A stretch of 64,000 nucleotides of DNA from an uncultured Bacilli bacterium (lineage in GTDB: Bacteria; Bacillota_I; Bacilli_A; RF39; UBA660). Shown here piece by piece: positions 43,553 to 53,187 of this stretch. Where the stretch lies: assembly GCA_934157235.1 (NCBI GenBank), contig CAKPHH010000002.1, positions 62,001 through 126,000 on the forward strand, read 5' to 3'. Positions within the stretch are counted from its first letter, which is position 1. The number at the start of each line of letters is the position of its first letter. The position numbers and the translations under genes were made by a program. The notes under the pieces are model-generated. The model did no database searches and was not told where the DNA came from. It saw nothing but the letters and a program-made list of their open reading frames with translations.

Positions 43553-43849
43553 ATGAATATACAAGCTATGATGAAGCAAGCCCAAGCTTTACAAAAAGAT
43601 ATGTTAAAAGCAAAAAAAGAAATAGATGAGAAGGAATTTGTTGGAGAAAGTTCTTTAGTAAAAATAACTTTGCTTGGAACTAAAGAAGTAAAATCAGTTA
43701 AAATTGATAGCTCTTCTGATTTAGAAAAAGATGATATTGAAATGCTAGAAGATATGATAATGGTTGCATTTAATGATGCTACTAAGAAAATCGATGAAGA
43801 AACAGAAAAGAAAATGGGAAAATTTGCTAATATTCCAGGTTTATTTTAA
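43553..43849 (+). CDS. ybaB: YbaB/EbfC family nucleoid-associated protein
   Basis: 98 aa, opening MNIQAMMKQAQALQKDM, with the beta core and C-terminal helix typical of the DNA-binding dimer. Always between dnaX and recR. Confidence 0.96.
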   Translation: MNIQAMMKQAQALQKDMLKAKKEIDEKEFVGESSLVKITLLGTKEVKSVKIDSSSDLEKDDIEMLEDMIMVAFNDATKKIDEETEKKMGKFANIPGLF

Positions 43850-43851
43850 GC

Positions 43852-44448
43852 ATGTATCCTAATAGCATAAAAAATCTAATAGAATCGTTTAAATTTTTAC
43901 CAGGAATTGGTGAAAAAACTGCAGAGAGATTAACTTTTGCAGTATTAGAGTTGGAAGAAGAACAAGCAGAATTCTTTTCTGAAAGTATTATTAATCTTCA
44001 AAAAAACATTCATAAATGTAAGGTATGCAATACATTAACGGAGAATGAATTGTGTTTTATTTGTGAAAATAAATTGCGAAATAGTGATGTATTGTGTGTT
44101 GTTGAAGATACTAAAAGTGTTTTTCTATTTGAAAAATTAGGTATGTTTGATGGATATTATCATGTCTTGAATGGTTTAATTTCACCTTTAGATGGTGTCA
44201 ATCCCGAAGATATTGGTTTGGATAAGTTGATTGAGAGAATAACAAATGAAAAGTTTAAGGAAATAATTTTGGCTTTTAAACCTAGTATTGAGGGAGAAAC
44301 GACAGCTCTATATATTAAGAAAATATTATCTGATATGGATATTGTTGTTTCAAAATTAGCTAGTGGTTTACCAATTGGAGCTGAGATGGAATATGTTGAT
44401 AGCTTAACTTTAGAAAGAGCCTTATTGGATAGAAAAGAAATAGAATAA
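43852..44448 (+). CDS. recR: Recombination mediator RecR
   Basis: 198 aa: helix-hairpin-helix (KFLPGIGEKTAERL), Cys4 zinc finger (CKVCNTLTENELCFIC), TOPRIM domain (LCVVEDTKSV, PSIEGETTALY) and the Walker-like C-terminus (LASGLPIGAEMEYVD). Acts with RecF/RecO. Two bases after ybaB. Confidence 0.97.
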   Translation: MYPNSIKNLIESFKFLPGIGEKTAERLTFAVLELEEEQAEFFSESIINLQKNIHKCKVCNTLTENELCFICENKLRNSDVLCVVEDTKSVFLFEKLGMFDGYYHVLNGLISPLDGVNPEDIGLDKLIERITNEKFKEIILAFKPSIEGETTALYIKKILSDMDIVVSKLASGLPIGAEMEYVDSLTLERALLDRKEIE

Positions 44449-44491
44449 TAGTTTTTTTAGTTCATAATCTTCTAGTAGGAGATGAAAAAAA

Positions 44492-44677
44492 TTGAAAAAA
44501 ATATTATTGGTAGTAAAAAAGATTATTTTGAGTGCTTTTGTATTATATGGCTATAATTTAATAGCAGTTAACTTTAATATGATCGTACCAATTAATTATG
44601 TTACAGTTGGTCTTATGACTTTTTTGGGAGCACCGGCTTTGGTAGCATTAGTTTTATTTAAAATTTTAGTATTGTAG
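44492..44677 (+). CDS. bofA: BofA-like membrane protein (pro-sigma-K processing regulator)
   Basis: 61 aa, two hydrophobic segments. The C-terminal half VPINYVTVGLMTFLGAPALVALVLFK carries the BofA pattern (Asn-x-x-Thr, FLGxPGxxxL), although the last Gly is Ala. Bacillus BofA is 87 aa and holds the SpoIVFB protease in check. The start is TTG, with AGGAG 10 bases upstream. Position directly after recR is the bofA position in Bacillus, which is the strongest support. Confidence 0.72.
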   Translation: MKKILLVVKKIILSAFVLYGYNLIAVNFNMIVPINYVTVGLMTFLGAPALVALVLFKILVL

Positions 44678-44687
44678 GAGGATAGTT

Positions 44688-45530
44688 ATGGATAATATTG
44701 GTGTGAGAGGTAAAAATTTTGTTTCTTTTGTGCAAAATATTGTTTCTAATAATAAAATCTCGCACGCATATATTATTGAATTATATGATTATGATACTGA
44801 TATGGATTTAATAAATAGATTTATTAAGTTATTGTTATGTAAAAATGGCATTAAAGATGTTGATAATGTTAATTGTGGTGCTTGTAATATCTGTAGTTTA
44901 GTTGATAGTCATAATTATCCTGATATAAGATATATAGAACCAAATGGTAAAGAAATTAAAAAAAATCAATTATTAGAATTACAAAAGGATTTTAATAATA
45001 AGTCTTTGCTAGAAAATAAAAGAATTTATGTGATAAAGGAAGCGGAAAAGTTAAATACTTCGGCAGCTAATACTTTATTAAAGTTTCTTGAGGAACCGGC
45101 AGATGATATTATTGCTATTTTGCTTACTAACAATAGATATAAATTACTTGATACTATTTTGTCTAGATGCCAAGTTTTAACAGTAGGAGCGGAAGTTACA
45201 GAACTTGAATATAGTAATGAAGTGAATGATGTTCTTACATATATTGTTAAAGGCGAATGTTTATTTGTAAGTTATGGTGTTTTATTTAACTATATGCCTG
45301 AAAAACTAACTGCAATGGCATATTTCAAAAAAATAGAGGATATTTTAATTACTTTTTTGCGTGATGGTACTTCATCTTATGAATGTTTATATAAAGTTAA
45401 TAAGAAAACGATTGTTAAAATTTTGAGTATTTTAGAAGAGGAACTTCCAAAATTGGAGTTTAATGTTAATTATAAGTTATGGTTGGATTCCTTGTTTTCT
45501 AAAATGATTGGTGGTGTTTACTTTGTTTGA
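44688..45530 (+). CDS. holB: DNA polymerase III delta-prime subunit
   Basis: 280 aa clamp-loader subunit. ISHAYIIELYD replaces a functional P-loop, the four-Cys zinc module is present (CKNG...CGACNIC), then EAEKLNTSAANTLLKFLEEP and LSRCQVL. The ATPase-dead character is normal for delta-prime. Confidence 0.9.
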   Translation: MDNIGVRGKNFVSFVQNIVSNNKISHAYIIELYDYDTDMDLINRFIKLLLCKNGIKDVDNVNCGACNICSLVDSHNYPDIRYIEPNGKEIKKNQLLELQKDFNNKSLLENKRIYVIKEAEKLNTSAANTLLKFLEEPADDIIAILLTNNRYKLLDTILSRCQVLTVGAEVTELEYSNEVNDVLTYIVKGECLFVSYGVLFNYMPEKLTAMAYFKKIEDILITFLRDGTSSYECLYKVNKKTIVKILSILEEELPKLEFNVNYKLWLDSLFSKMIGGVYFV

Positions 45531-46311
45531 TGTATTAGTTGTTAGCTTTGATAATAGTAAGCAAATGGCATTTCTTTCCCCAAATGAATTATCATTTTCT
45601 GTTGGCGATAAGGTTGTTGTTAGTACCGAAAATGGTTTTCAACTTGCTACAGTAAAGAAAAATGTGTATAAGGAAAAGAAGGATAATTTAGTTTTGCCTT
45701 TAGATAAAGTAATCAGAATTGCTACTTTGGAAGATATAAAGCAGTTTGAAGAAAATGTTAAATGTGCTGAAAAGGCTTTGATTGATGCTAAAAAGTTTAG
45801 TAAGGAATTGAATTTGGAAATGAATTTTTTAGAGGCATTCTATAATCTTGATAAATCACAATTGCTATTTTCATTTTTGGCTGATGATAGAGTTGATTTC
45901 AGGGAATTAGCTAAAAAATTAGCTCAAAAATATAAGACAAGAATAGAATTACGTCAAATAGGTGTAAGAGATAAGGCTAAAAGAGTTGGCGGTCTTGGAC
46001 CATGTGGTTTGTTTTTATGCTGTAATTCATTTTTAACTGATTTTAGTAGTGTTTCTATTAATATGGCAAAAAATCAATTTTTAGCACTTAATCCTTCTAA
46101 AATAAATGGTGTTTGTGGACGTTTGTTGTGTTGTTTAGGGTATGAGAATGATGTTTATACTGAATTGAAAAAGGGCTTACCTAAAATAGGTTCTATTGTA
46201 GAAACAGAACATGGTATAGGTAAGGTAACTTCTATAGATGTTTTTAAGCGTACTTATAGTGTTGACTTAAAAGAAAAAGGAATTATTGAATTTGAGCAGG
46301 TAGAAAAATAA
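45523..46311 (+). CDS. ricT: RicT/YaaT PSP1-domain protein
   Basis: About 262 aa. Part of the RicA-F-T iron-sulfur complex that aids RNase Y processing and sporulation phosphorelay in B. subtilis. Cys-rich signature GGLGPCGLFLCC and GVCGRLLCCLGYE. The start is uncertain: TTG 45523 has GGTGGTG at a good distance and gives MFDVLVVSFD, but in-frame TTG 45508, GTG 45511 and GTG 45514 exist. It overlaps holB. Confidence 0.92.
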   Translation: MFDVLVVSFDNSKQMAFLSPNELSFSVGDKVVVSTENGFQLATVKKNVYKEKKDNLVLPLDKVIRIATLEDIKQFEENVKCAEKALIDAKKFSKELNLEMNFLEAFYNLDKSQLLFSFLADDRVDFRELAKKLAQKYKTRIELRQIGVRDKAKRVGGLGPCGLFLCCNSFLTDFSSVSINMAKNQFLALNPSKINGVCGRLLCCLGYENDVYTELKKGLPKIGSIVETEHGIGKVTSIDVFKRTYSVDLKEKGIIEFEQVEK

Positions 46312-47054
46312 TGGAACGATTAGATGATGTTTTAGGATATAAAAATAGAAAGATTTATCAAGATGACACTTGCTTTTCGTTTTCGCTAGATAGTGTAATG
46401 CTTTCTAATTTTGCAACTATCAGGATGAGAGATAAAAATATTTTAGATTTGGGTTGTGGTAATGGAGTTATTCCTTTGATTCTTTCACTTAGAACAGATA
46501 AAAAAATTGTCGGAGTAGAATTACAAACAAAATTAGCAGATATGGCAAAACGCTCTATAGAATATAATCATCTTGAGTCCCAAATAGAAATTTATAATAT
46601 TAATATGAAAGAATTCGTAAGCAGTGAAAATATTGAAACGTATGATTTAATTACATGTAATCCACCTTATTTTAAGGTTAATGAGGAGAATTATTTTAAT
46701 CTTTCTATGGAAAAGGTTATAGCGCGTCATGAAGTCGAAATAACACTTGATGATGTTTTTTGCATTTCTAGAAAGCTGTTGAAAAATAATGGTAATTTGG
46801 CAATTGTTCATAGACCTGTTAGATTGATAGAAATATTTGAATTATTTAGAAAAAATAATATTGAACCAAAACGATTACAATTTGTTTATGAAAAAATATC
46901 AAAGGAATCAACTTTACTTTTAGTAGAAGGTCAGAAAAATGGAAAAGTAGGATTAAAAATAGAAAAACCATTTATTTTATATAATGAGGATGGTACTATG
47001 ACAAAGGAATATGAGTTTTTGTGTCAGGAGGTTGTTAAGGATGAGACAAAGTAG
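46311..47054 (+). CDS. TrmN6-family tRNA1(Val) adenine37-N6-methyltransferase
   Basis: 247 aa Rossmann methyltransferase with ILDLGCGNGVIPL and the amino-methylating NPPY (LITCNPPYFK). The N-terminal LDDVLGY...QDDTCFSFSLDSVMLSNF is typical of the YabB/TrmN6 family. ATG overlaps the ricT TAA by one base. Same order as B. subtilis yaaT-yabA-yabB, here without yabA between. Confidence 0.9.
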   Translation: MERLDDVLGYKNRKIYQDDTCFSFSLDSVMLSNFATIRMRDKNILDLGCGNGVIPLILSLRTDKKIVGVELQTKLADMAKRSIEYNHLESQIEIYNINMKEFVSSENIETYDLITCNPPYFKVNEENYFNLSMEKVIARHEVEITLDDVFCISRKLLKNNGNLAIVHRPVRLIEIFELFRKNNIEPKRLQFVYEKISKESTLLLVEGQKNGKVGLKIEKPFILYNEDGTMTKEYEFLCQEVVKDETK

Positions 47055-47880
47055 TTATGATGGTAGGGCTAGCTTATATTTAATACCAACACCTATTGGT
47101 AACTTAGATGATATAACTATTCGTGCTCTTAATACTTTAAAAATGGTCGATATAGTTTTATGTGAAGATACTCGTGAAACTGGTAAATTATTAAATAAGT
47201 ATGATATTAAGAAGAAATTAGTTAGTTGTCATGAGTTTAATGAGGAAAAAGTAAAAGCAACTGTTGTAAATGATTTAAAAAATGGTTTAAATATTGGTTT
47301 AGTAACTGATCAAGGAACTCCTATTATTAGCGATCCTGGTTATATTGTAGTTAAAGAAGTTATTGCCAATAATTTGAATGTTATAAGTTTACCAGGAGCA
47401 ACGGCATTTGTGCCTGCTCTTACATCCTCTGGTATATTTCCTTCACAATTTTTATTTTATGGTTTTTTAAACGCTAAGGATTCTAAGCAAAAAAGTGAAT
47501 TGAGATCATTAAAAAATTTAAAGTGTACTATGATTTTTTATGAAGCACCGCATCGATTAAAAAATACTCTAAATAATATGCTTGATATTTTTGGTGACAG
47601 ATATATTTCTATTTCTAGAGAAATTTCTAAAATACATGAGGAAATTTTACGTGATAAAATAAGTAGTTTAATAGATATTGCAGATAGTTTAAAGGGAGAG
47701 TTTGTTTTAGTTGTTGAAGGAAATCATGAAGTAGTTGATTATAGTGAAATGTCTATTTTAGAACACGTTAAGTTATACGTTGATGATGGTATGGATGAAA
47801 AAGAAGCTATCAAATTGGTTGCTAAAGAGCGAGATATAGCTAAATCAATTGTGTATAAAGAATATCATTTAGGGAAGTGA
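47041..47880 (+). CDS. rsmI: 16S rRNA (cytidine1402-2'-O)-methyltransferase
   Basis: 279 aa tetrapyrrole-methylase fold: YLIPTPIGNLDDITIRA, CEDTRETGKLL, GLVTDQGTPIISDPG and EAPHRL. AGGAGG lies 8-9 bases before this ATG; an ATG at 47011 is in frame but would lack a site. It overlaps the methyltransferase gene by 14 bases. Confidence 0.96.
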   Translation: MRQSSYDGRASLYLIPTPIGNLDDITIRALNTLKMVDIVLCEDTRETGKLLNKYDIKKKLVSCHEFNEEKVKATVVNDLKNGLNIGLVTDQGTPIISDPGYIVVKEVIANNLNVISLPGATAFVPALTSSGIFPSQFLFYGFLNAKDSKQKSELRSLKNLKCTMIFYEAPHRLKNTLNNMLDIFGDRYISISREISKIHEEILRDKISSLIDIADSLKGEFVLVVEGNHEVVDYSEMSILEHVKLYVDDGMDEKEAIKLVAKERDIAKSIVYKEYHLGK

Positions 47881-47884
47881 TTTT

Positions 47885-48457
47885 ATGAAATTAGTAGTAG
47901 GATTAGGAAATCCTGGAAAAGAATATGATAAGACAAGACATAATGTCGGATTTATGGTTATTGATAATTACATTTGCCATTTAAATATTAGTGATACTAT
48001 GTGGAAAAAGAAATTCAACTCATTATATTTACAAACTGATATTAATGGGGAAAAGGTTATTTTGATGAAACCACTTACTTATATGAATTTATCAGGGCAA
48101 GCAGTTAAAGAAGTTGTTGACTACTTTAAAATTAATGTTTCAGATGTGCTAGTTATTTCTGATGACTTAGATTTATTTGTTGGTAATTTTAAATTAAAAG
48201 AAGCTGGTTCATCGGGAGGACATAATGGTTTAAAAAATATTGCTTCATGTTTAGGTACTGAAAAATTCAAAAGATTAAAAGTTGGTATTTCTAAGAATAA
48301 CTCCATCGATATAAAAGATTATGTTTTGGGTAAAATATCTAAAGAAGAGTTAGATACTTTGAATGATTTATTTAAGGAATTAAACTTAATTATTGATGAC
48401 TTTTTTGTATTACCATTTTCTGATTTAATGAGCAAATATAATCGTAAGAATAGGTGA
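47885..48457 (+). CDS. pth: Peptidyl-tRNA hydrolase
   Basis: 190 aa: VGLGNPGKEYDKTRHNVGF with the catalytic His, KPLTYMNLSG and SDDLDL. Releases tRNA from aborted peptidyl-tRNA. Followed 4 bases later by mfd. Confidence 0.97.
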   Translation: MKLVVGLGNPGKEYDKTRHNVGFMVIDNYICHLNISDTMWKKKFNSLYLQTDINGEKVILMKPLTYMNLSGQAVKEVVDYFKINVSDVLVISDDLDLFVGNFKLKEAGSSGGHNGLKNIASCLGTEKFKRLKVGISKNNSIDIKDYVLGKISKEELDTLNDLFKELNLIIDDFFVLPFSDLMSKYNRKNR

Positions 48458-48461
48458 TTTA

Positions 48462-51400
48462 ATGAACTTCATTGAAAATTTAATCAAAATTGATGTAAAA
48501 AAAGACATGGGTATAGTTGGACTTACCGATGAATTTTTTTGTGTTTACTTGTATGATTTATTTAAACAGAAAAAGAAAAGTATTCTTTTAGTTGTCAATT
48601 CCTTGTTTGAAGCAAATAAAATTTATTCGGCTCTAACTAATTATACTGATGATGTTAGACTTTTTCCTATGGATGATTTTTTAACTAGTGAAGCTTTAGC
48701 AATTAGTCCTGATTTAAAAATTAATCGTTTAAATACATTAAATGATATTATTGATGGTAAACCATTGATTGTTATAACTAATTTAATGGGGTATTTGAGA
48801 TTTTTACCTACAGTGGAAAGTTATAGAAACCATGTTTTAAAGCTAAAAATAGGAGATACCATTTCACCTAAAGATTTAGTTAGCAAACTTATTGAGTGTA
48901 GTTATGCTAGGAGTACAATTGTTACTAAAACTGGTGAAATTGGAGTACGTGGATTTGTTGTGGATATTTTTCCTGTGGAAGAGGATAAACCGATTAGAAT
49001 AGAATTCTTTGGTGATGAAATTGATTCAATTAGATATTTTGATGTTGAAACGCAGAAGTCTTTAAAAAATATTGATAGTATTACTATAAAACCATATTCG
49101 GAATTTTTAATTGATGATGTGTTTGCCATGGAAGAAGAGTATGGTAAACAGAAATATTTACCTAAATATGAAAGAGTTGTGTCTATTGCTAATTATTTTG
49201 ATAATAGTTTTACTATGTTCAAGGATATTGAACAAATTAGGAATAGTTATTTACAAATTTTAGAGGAGATTGATTCATATAGAAGTAGTAGTGATTCTAA
49301 CTTTTCTGGTAAGTATATGTTTGATCTTGATGAAATAAAAGTTGATTTTCCTTTGTATTATATGTCTATTGATAATTATACATCTTCAGCAAATACTATT
49401 AGTTTCAGTTCTAGAACTATAAATAATTTTTCTGAAGATGCTAGTTTAATTAATAAATTTATTAATGATTGTATTAGAGATGGAAAAACTGTTTTGATTT
49501 GTCTAAAAAAATATCAACTAAGAAGTATTGCTGGTAAATTAAACATGAAACTATATTATTCTTCACTTGATGATGTTGTTCTTGGGCAAGTAAATTTAAT
49601 TGAAAAAGAATTTGATCATGGCTTTATATATGAGAATATAGTAATGTTAACAGCTTCGGAATTATTTATATCAAGAGAAAAGAGTAGAAAATATAATACG
49701 ACCTTTAAGTATTCTACTTCTATTTCAGATCTTTCTAAATTAAGTATTGGGGACTATGTTGTTCATAATATTCATGGTATTGGTGTTTATAATGGGATTA
49801 AAACATTATCTTCGTTTGGTTGTGAAAAGGATTATTTAGAAGTTTTATATCAAGGAACGGATAAGATATATATACCTGTTGAAAAAATAGATTTATTAAT
49901 GAAGTATTCTGGAAAAGAAGGAGTACAACCTAAAATTAATAAATTGAATGGTACGGAATGGGAAAAAACGAAAACTAGAGTTAAAGCTAAGGTTAAAGAT
50001 ATGGCAGAGAAGTTGTTGAGGCTTTATGCTGAAAGAGAAAAAAAGTCTGGATATGCTTTTTCTCCTGATTCTGAAATGACTTTAGAATTTGAACATGATT
50101 TTCCGTATGATCTTACTAAGGATCAAATAACAGCAATACAACAAATAAAGACTGATATGGAAAAGCCAGTTCCAATGGATAGATTATTATGTGGCGATGT
50201 AGGTTTTGGTAAGACAGAGGTTGCATTTGTAGCGGCGTTTAAGGCTATTATGGATTCTAAACAGGTATTGTTTTTGTGCCCTACTACTATTTTATCTAAT
50301 CAGCATTATGAAAATGCGAAGGAAAGATTTAAGAATTTTCCAGTGTCTATAGCGTTACTTAATAGGTTTACTTCTCCTAAAGAGGTAACTAAGATATTAA
50401 ATGGTTTAAAAGAAGGAACTATTGATTTGGTTTTTGGTACTCATAGATTGTTGAGTAATGATGTTGTTCCGAAAGATTTGGGATTATTAATAATCGATGA
50501 AGAACAAAGATTTGGAGTCATGCATAAAGAGAAAATTAAACAATATAAGACTAATGTTGATGTATTAACTTTGACAGCAACGCCTATTCCTAGAACGTTA
50601 CAAATGTCTTTAGTTGGTATTAGAAGTCTTTCTTTGATTGGTACACCTCCTGTTAATAGGTATCCTGTTCAAACTTACGTTATTCAAGAAAATATGATGA
50701 TACTTAAAGATGCAATTTATAAGGAATTAAGTCGAAATGGTCAAGTTTATATTTTATACAATAAAGTACAATCTATTGAAGATGAGGCTTTAAAAATTAA
50801 GAAGCTAGTACCAGATGCTAATATAGCTGTTGCACATGGGCAAATGTCTAAGAATGAATTAGAGAGCAAGATATTTGATTTTGTTAATAAAAAATATGAT
50901 ATTTTGTTATGTACAACTATAATTGAGACAGGTATAGATATTCCAAATGTAAACACTTTAATAATAATCGATGCTGATCGTTTTGGACTTAGTCAGTTAT
51001 ATCAAATTAGAGGTAGAGTTGGTAGAAGTAATAGATTTGCTTATGCTTATTTAATGTATGATGCGAAAAAAGTGTTGACAGAGTCAGCTGTTAAAAGACT
51101 TAATGTTATCAAAGAATTTACAGAACTTGGTAGTGGTTTTTCTATTGCAACTAGGGATTTATCTATTCGTGGGGCTGGGGATATTTTAGGAAGTGAACAG
51201 GCTGGTTTTATTGATTCCGTAGGAATTGATTTATATTTGAAAATGTTAAATGATGAAGTTAATAATATTAATAATATAGAAAACGATAATGATTTAGAGA
51301 AAGAAAAAGAAACAAAACCTTTGCTCAATGTTTCTACTCATATAGATGATAGTTATGTAAGTGATGATGATTTAAAAATTGAAATCCATAGAAAAATTAA

Positions 51401-51776
51401 TGAAATTGATTCGGCTGATAAGTTTAAAGAAATAAAAGATGAACTAGAAGATAGATTTGGTAAGTTAGATGAAAATATACTTATTTATATGTACGAAGAA
51501 TGGTTTGAAAAGTTAGCTGAAAAATTAAATATAAAGAATGTTCATCAAACTAAGAATTCTATTGAGTTAGTTTTTGTTGAAGAAGTAGTAAAAAAATTAA
51601 ATATGGATGAAGTGTTTATGGATGCTTTTCATATTTCTAATATGTTTAGATTTATTAGTAAAGGTAGTTATTTAATAATTGTGTTAGATATTATTAAATT
51701 AGAGAAACATCCTATATATTATTTAGTATCACTTTTAGATAAAATTTATAGGAAATATAAAAATAGTATTGACTAA
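48462..51776 (+). CDS. mfd: Transcription-repair coupling factor
   Basis: 1104 aa. Order: UvrB-homology region (about 1-330), RNA polymerase-interacting CarD-like domain (GDYVVHNIHGIGVYNG, about 430), helicase motor with GDVGFGKTEVA and DEEQRFGV plus TATPIPRTL, RGRVGRS, and a C-terminal TRCF domain. Removes stalled polymerase and recruits UvrA. pth-mfd-spoVT is the Bacillus order. Confidence 0.98.
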   Translation: MNFIENLIKIDVKKDMGIVGLTDEFFCVYLYDLFKQKKKSILLVVNSLFEANKIYSALTNYTDDVRLFPMDDFLTSEALAISPDLKINRLNTLNDIIDGKPLIVITNLMGYLRFLPTVESYRNHVLKLKIGDTISPKDLVSKLIECSYARSTIVTKTGEIGVRGFVVDIFPVEEDKPIRIEFFGDEIDSIRYFDVETQKSLKNIDSITIKPYSEFLIDDVFAMEEEYGKQKYLPKYERVVSIANYFDNSFTMFKDIEQIRNSYLQILEEIDSYRSSSDSNFSGKYMFDLDEIKVDFPLYYMSIDNYTSSANTISFSSRTINNFSEDASLINKFINDCIRDGKTVLICLKKYQLRSIAGKLNMKLYYSSLDDVVLGQVNLIEKEFDHGFIYENIVMLTASELFISREKSRKYNTTFKYSTSISDLSKLSIGDYVVHNIHGIGVYNGIKTLSSFGCEKDYLEVLYQGTDKIYIPVEKIDLLMKYSGKEGVQPKINKLNGTEWEKTKTRVKAKVKDMAEKLLRLYAEREKKSGYAFSPDSEMTLEFEHDFPYDLTKDQITAIQQIKTDMEKPVPMDRLLCGDVGFGKTEVAFVAAFKAIMDSKQVLFLCPTTILSNQHYENAKERFKNFPVSIALLNRFTSPKEVTKILNGLKEGTIDLVFGTHRLLSNDVVPKDLGLLIIDEEQRFGVMHKEKIKQYKTNVDVLTLTATPIPRTLQMSLVGIRSLSLIGTPPVNRYPVQTYVIQENMMILKDAIYKELSRNGQVYILYNKVQSIEDEALKIKKLVPDANIAVAHGQMSKNELESKIFDFVNKKYDILLCTTIIETGIDIPNVNTLIIIDADRFGLSQLYQIRGRVGRSNRFAYAYLMYDAKKVLTESAVKRLNVIKEFTELGSGFSIATRDLSIRGAGDILGSEQAGFIDSVGIDLYLKMLNDEVNNINNIENDNDLEKEKETKPLLNVSTHIDDSYVSDDDLKIEIHRKINEIDSADKFKEIKDELEDRFGKLDENILIYMYEEWFEKLAEKLNIKNVHQTKNSIELVFVEEVVKKLNMDEVFMDAFHISNMFRFISKGSYLIIVLDIIKLEKHPIYYLVSLLDKIYRKYKNSID

Positions 51777-51823
51777 ATAGAAAATAATTAGTTAAATTTA
51801 TTATGCTAGGAGTTGATTAAATC

Positions 51824-52477
51824 ATGTATGGTGTTGAAAAATTCAAAAGTGATCATGTTACTAATTATCGAAAAGCTTTAATTGAGATAATTGTTAATAA
51901 TACAAATGCTTTATTTGACGAGGATATTTCCTCACTTTTAAAAAAACCTCCTTTAGATTCAATGGATGTTATTAAAACTAAATTTTTGGATTTGGCAAAA
52001 AAAAATAAAATAGTATTAAATGCAGAAACTCTTACAAAGATGGTGGATACTTACAGGGATAAGTGTTTAAAATTATGTAGTAAATTAAAAGATTTGAGGG
52101 TTGATGAGTTAACAAACAAAGTAAATGACTTTGTTTTAGAAAAAGATACGGATACTATAAAACTTGCTAAAAAAGACTTCTCAGTTATTGATAAAAAGAT
52201 AAGAAGTGAATTTAAGGAATTGGTTAAAGATTCCTTAGAAAAAGAGGTATTTTCAAAAATAGATAAATTGTTTAGTAAAGATGTCGATGAGCAATTAATT
52301 AAAAAAATTACAACAGAAGCTATAAAGTTTATCAATAATAATTATCAAAAACAGTTACTTGAAAATATTGACTTTAAAATATTAGTAAAAGATACTATTT
52401 TGATCAGTAGTTTTAAAGAACAGGGAGAAAGGTATTTATTCACTTTAGAAAATTCTAGAATATTTAATGTAGAATAA
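51824..52477 (+). CDS. Hypothetical helical protein between mfd and spoVT
   Basis: 217 aa, soluble, Lys-rich, predicted almost wholly alpha-helical from its heptad-like Leu/Ile/Val spacing; no signal peptide, membrane segment or known motif. AGGAG lies 9 bases upstream and a terminator follows, so it is the last gene of the mfd transcript. I do not recognise the family. B. subtilis has nothing here, although its fin gene lies nearby on the other side of mfd. Confidence 0.8.
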   Translation: MYGVEKFKSDHVTNYRKALIEIIVNNTNALFDEDISSLLKKPPLDSMDVIKTKFLDLAKKNKIVLNAETLTKMVDTYRDKCLKLCSKLKDLRVDELTNKVNDFVLEKDTDTIKLAKKDFSVIDKKIRSEFKELVKDSLEKEVFSKIDKLFSKDVDEQLIKKITTEAIKFINNNYQKQLLENIDFKILVKDTILISSFKEQGERYLFTLENSRIFNVE

Positions 52478-52480
52478 GGT

Positions 52481-52506
52481 AGGACTTCAATGAAAGTCCT
52501 TTTTTT
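52481..52506 (+). terminator. Intrinsic terminator
   Basis: AGGACTT/AAGTCCT stem, 6-base loop, T run, three bases after the hypothetical gene. Confidence 0.88.
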
Positions 52507-52632
52507 ATGGAAATATTTACCAAGGGAATTTTTGGAAATATTTATTATAATATAAATGAGAAGCAAAGATTTGTGTATAAAATGTGGCGTTCTAGAGAGA
52601 ATATTAGTATGAGGAAAGTGAGGAATATTTTT

Positions 52633-53163
52633 ATGAAGTCAACTGGTGTGGTAAGGAGAGTAGATGATTTAGGAAGAATAGTTATTCCAAAAGAAATTCG
52701 ACGCACTCTTAGAATTCGTGATGGAGAGTCATTAGAAATATTTGTTGATAGAGAAATGATTACTCTTAAGAAGTTCTCTAAAATGTCTGATATGAATGAG
52801 GTTGCTAAGGAATTAGTTGAAATTATAAATGCTACTATTGATAAAACAGTTTTAATCACTGATAGAGATAAGTTTATAGCAGGAGCTGGTCCTTTAAAAA
52901 AGAAATATATTGATTTAAATATCTCTAGATACTTAGAAAAAGTAATGAAAGATAGAACCAGTGTATTTGAACCTAGTATCCACAGTGTTGAGTTGTGTGA
53001 AAATGAGAAAGATAAACTTTCGTATTTTATACATCCAATTATCATGAATGGTGATGCGGTTGGTTTGGTGCTTGCTATTTCTGATAAAAATGATATTGCT
53101 AAGTTAGATGAAAAACTGATTAGTGTAGTTGCACAATTTTTAGGAAAACATATTGAAGAATAA
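52633..53163 (+). CDS. spoVT: Stage V sporulation-type regulator SpoVT
   Basis: 176 aa: AbrB-like swapped-hairpin DNA-binding domain (STGVVRRVDDLGRIVIPKEIRR, broken here by Thr/Leu/Ile contacts typical of SpoVT) followed by a GAF-like domain (about 55-176). In Bacillus it is a forespore regulator under sigma-G. The frame is open 42 codons upstream but ATG 52633, with GAGGAA before it, matches the family start. A TATAAT with poor -35 lies near 52545. Confidence 0.93.
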   Translation: MKSTGVVRRVDDLGRIVIPKEIRRTLRIRDGESLEIFVDREMITLKKFSKMSDMNEVAKELVEIINATIDKTVLITDRDKFIAGAGPLKKKYIDLNISRYLEKVMKDRTSVFEPSIHSVELCENEKDKLSYFIHPIIMNGDAVGLVLAISDKNDIAKLDEKLISVVAQFLGKHIEE

Positions 53164-53181
53164 AAAAAAGTGTGTTATACT
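53153..53181 (+). promoter_or_regulatory. Promoter of the metG leader
   Basis: TTGAAG, 17-bp spacer, TATACT. The -35 lies in the last codons of spoVT. Confidence 0.7.
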
Positions 53182-53187
53182 TTGTCC

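Noticed and set aside
52545..53045. Leftward 166-codon open frame across spoVT
   Set aside because: It is the complement of spoVT coding sequence, has no ribosome-binding site and encodes a low-complexity Ser/Ile/Leu protein.
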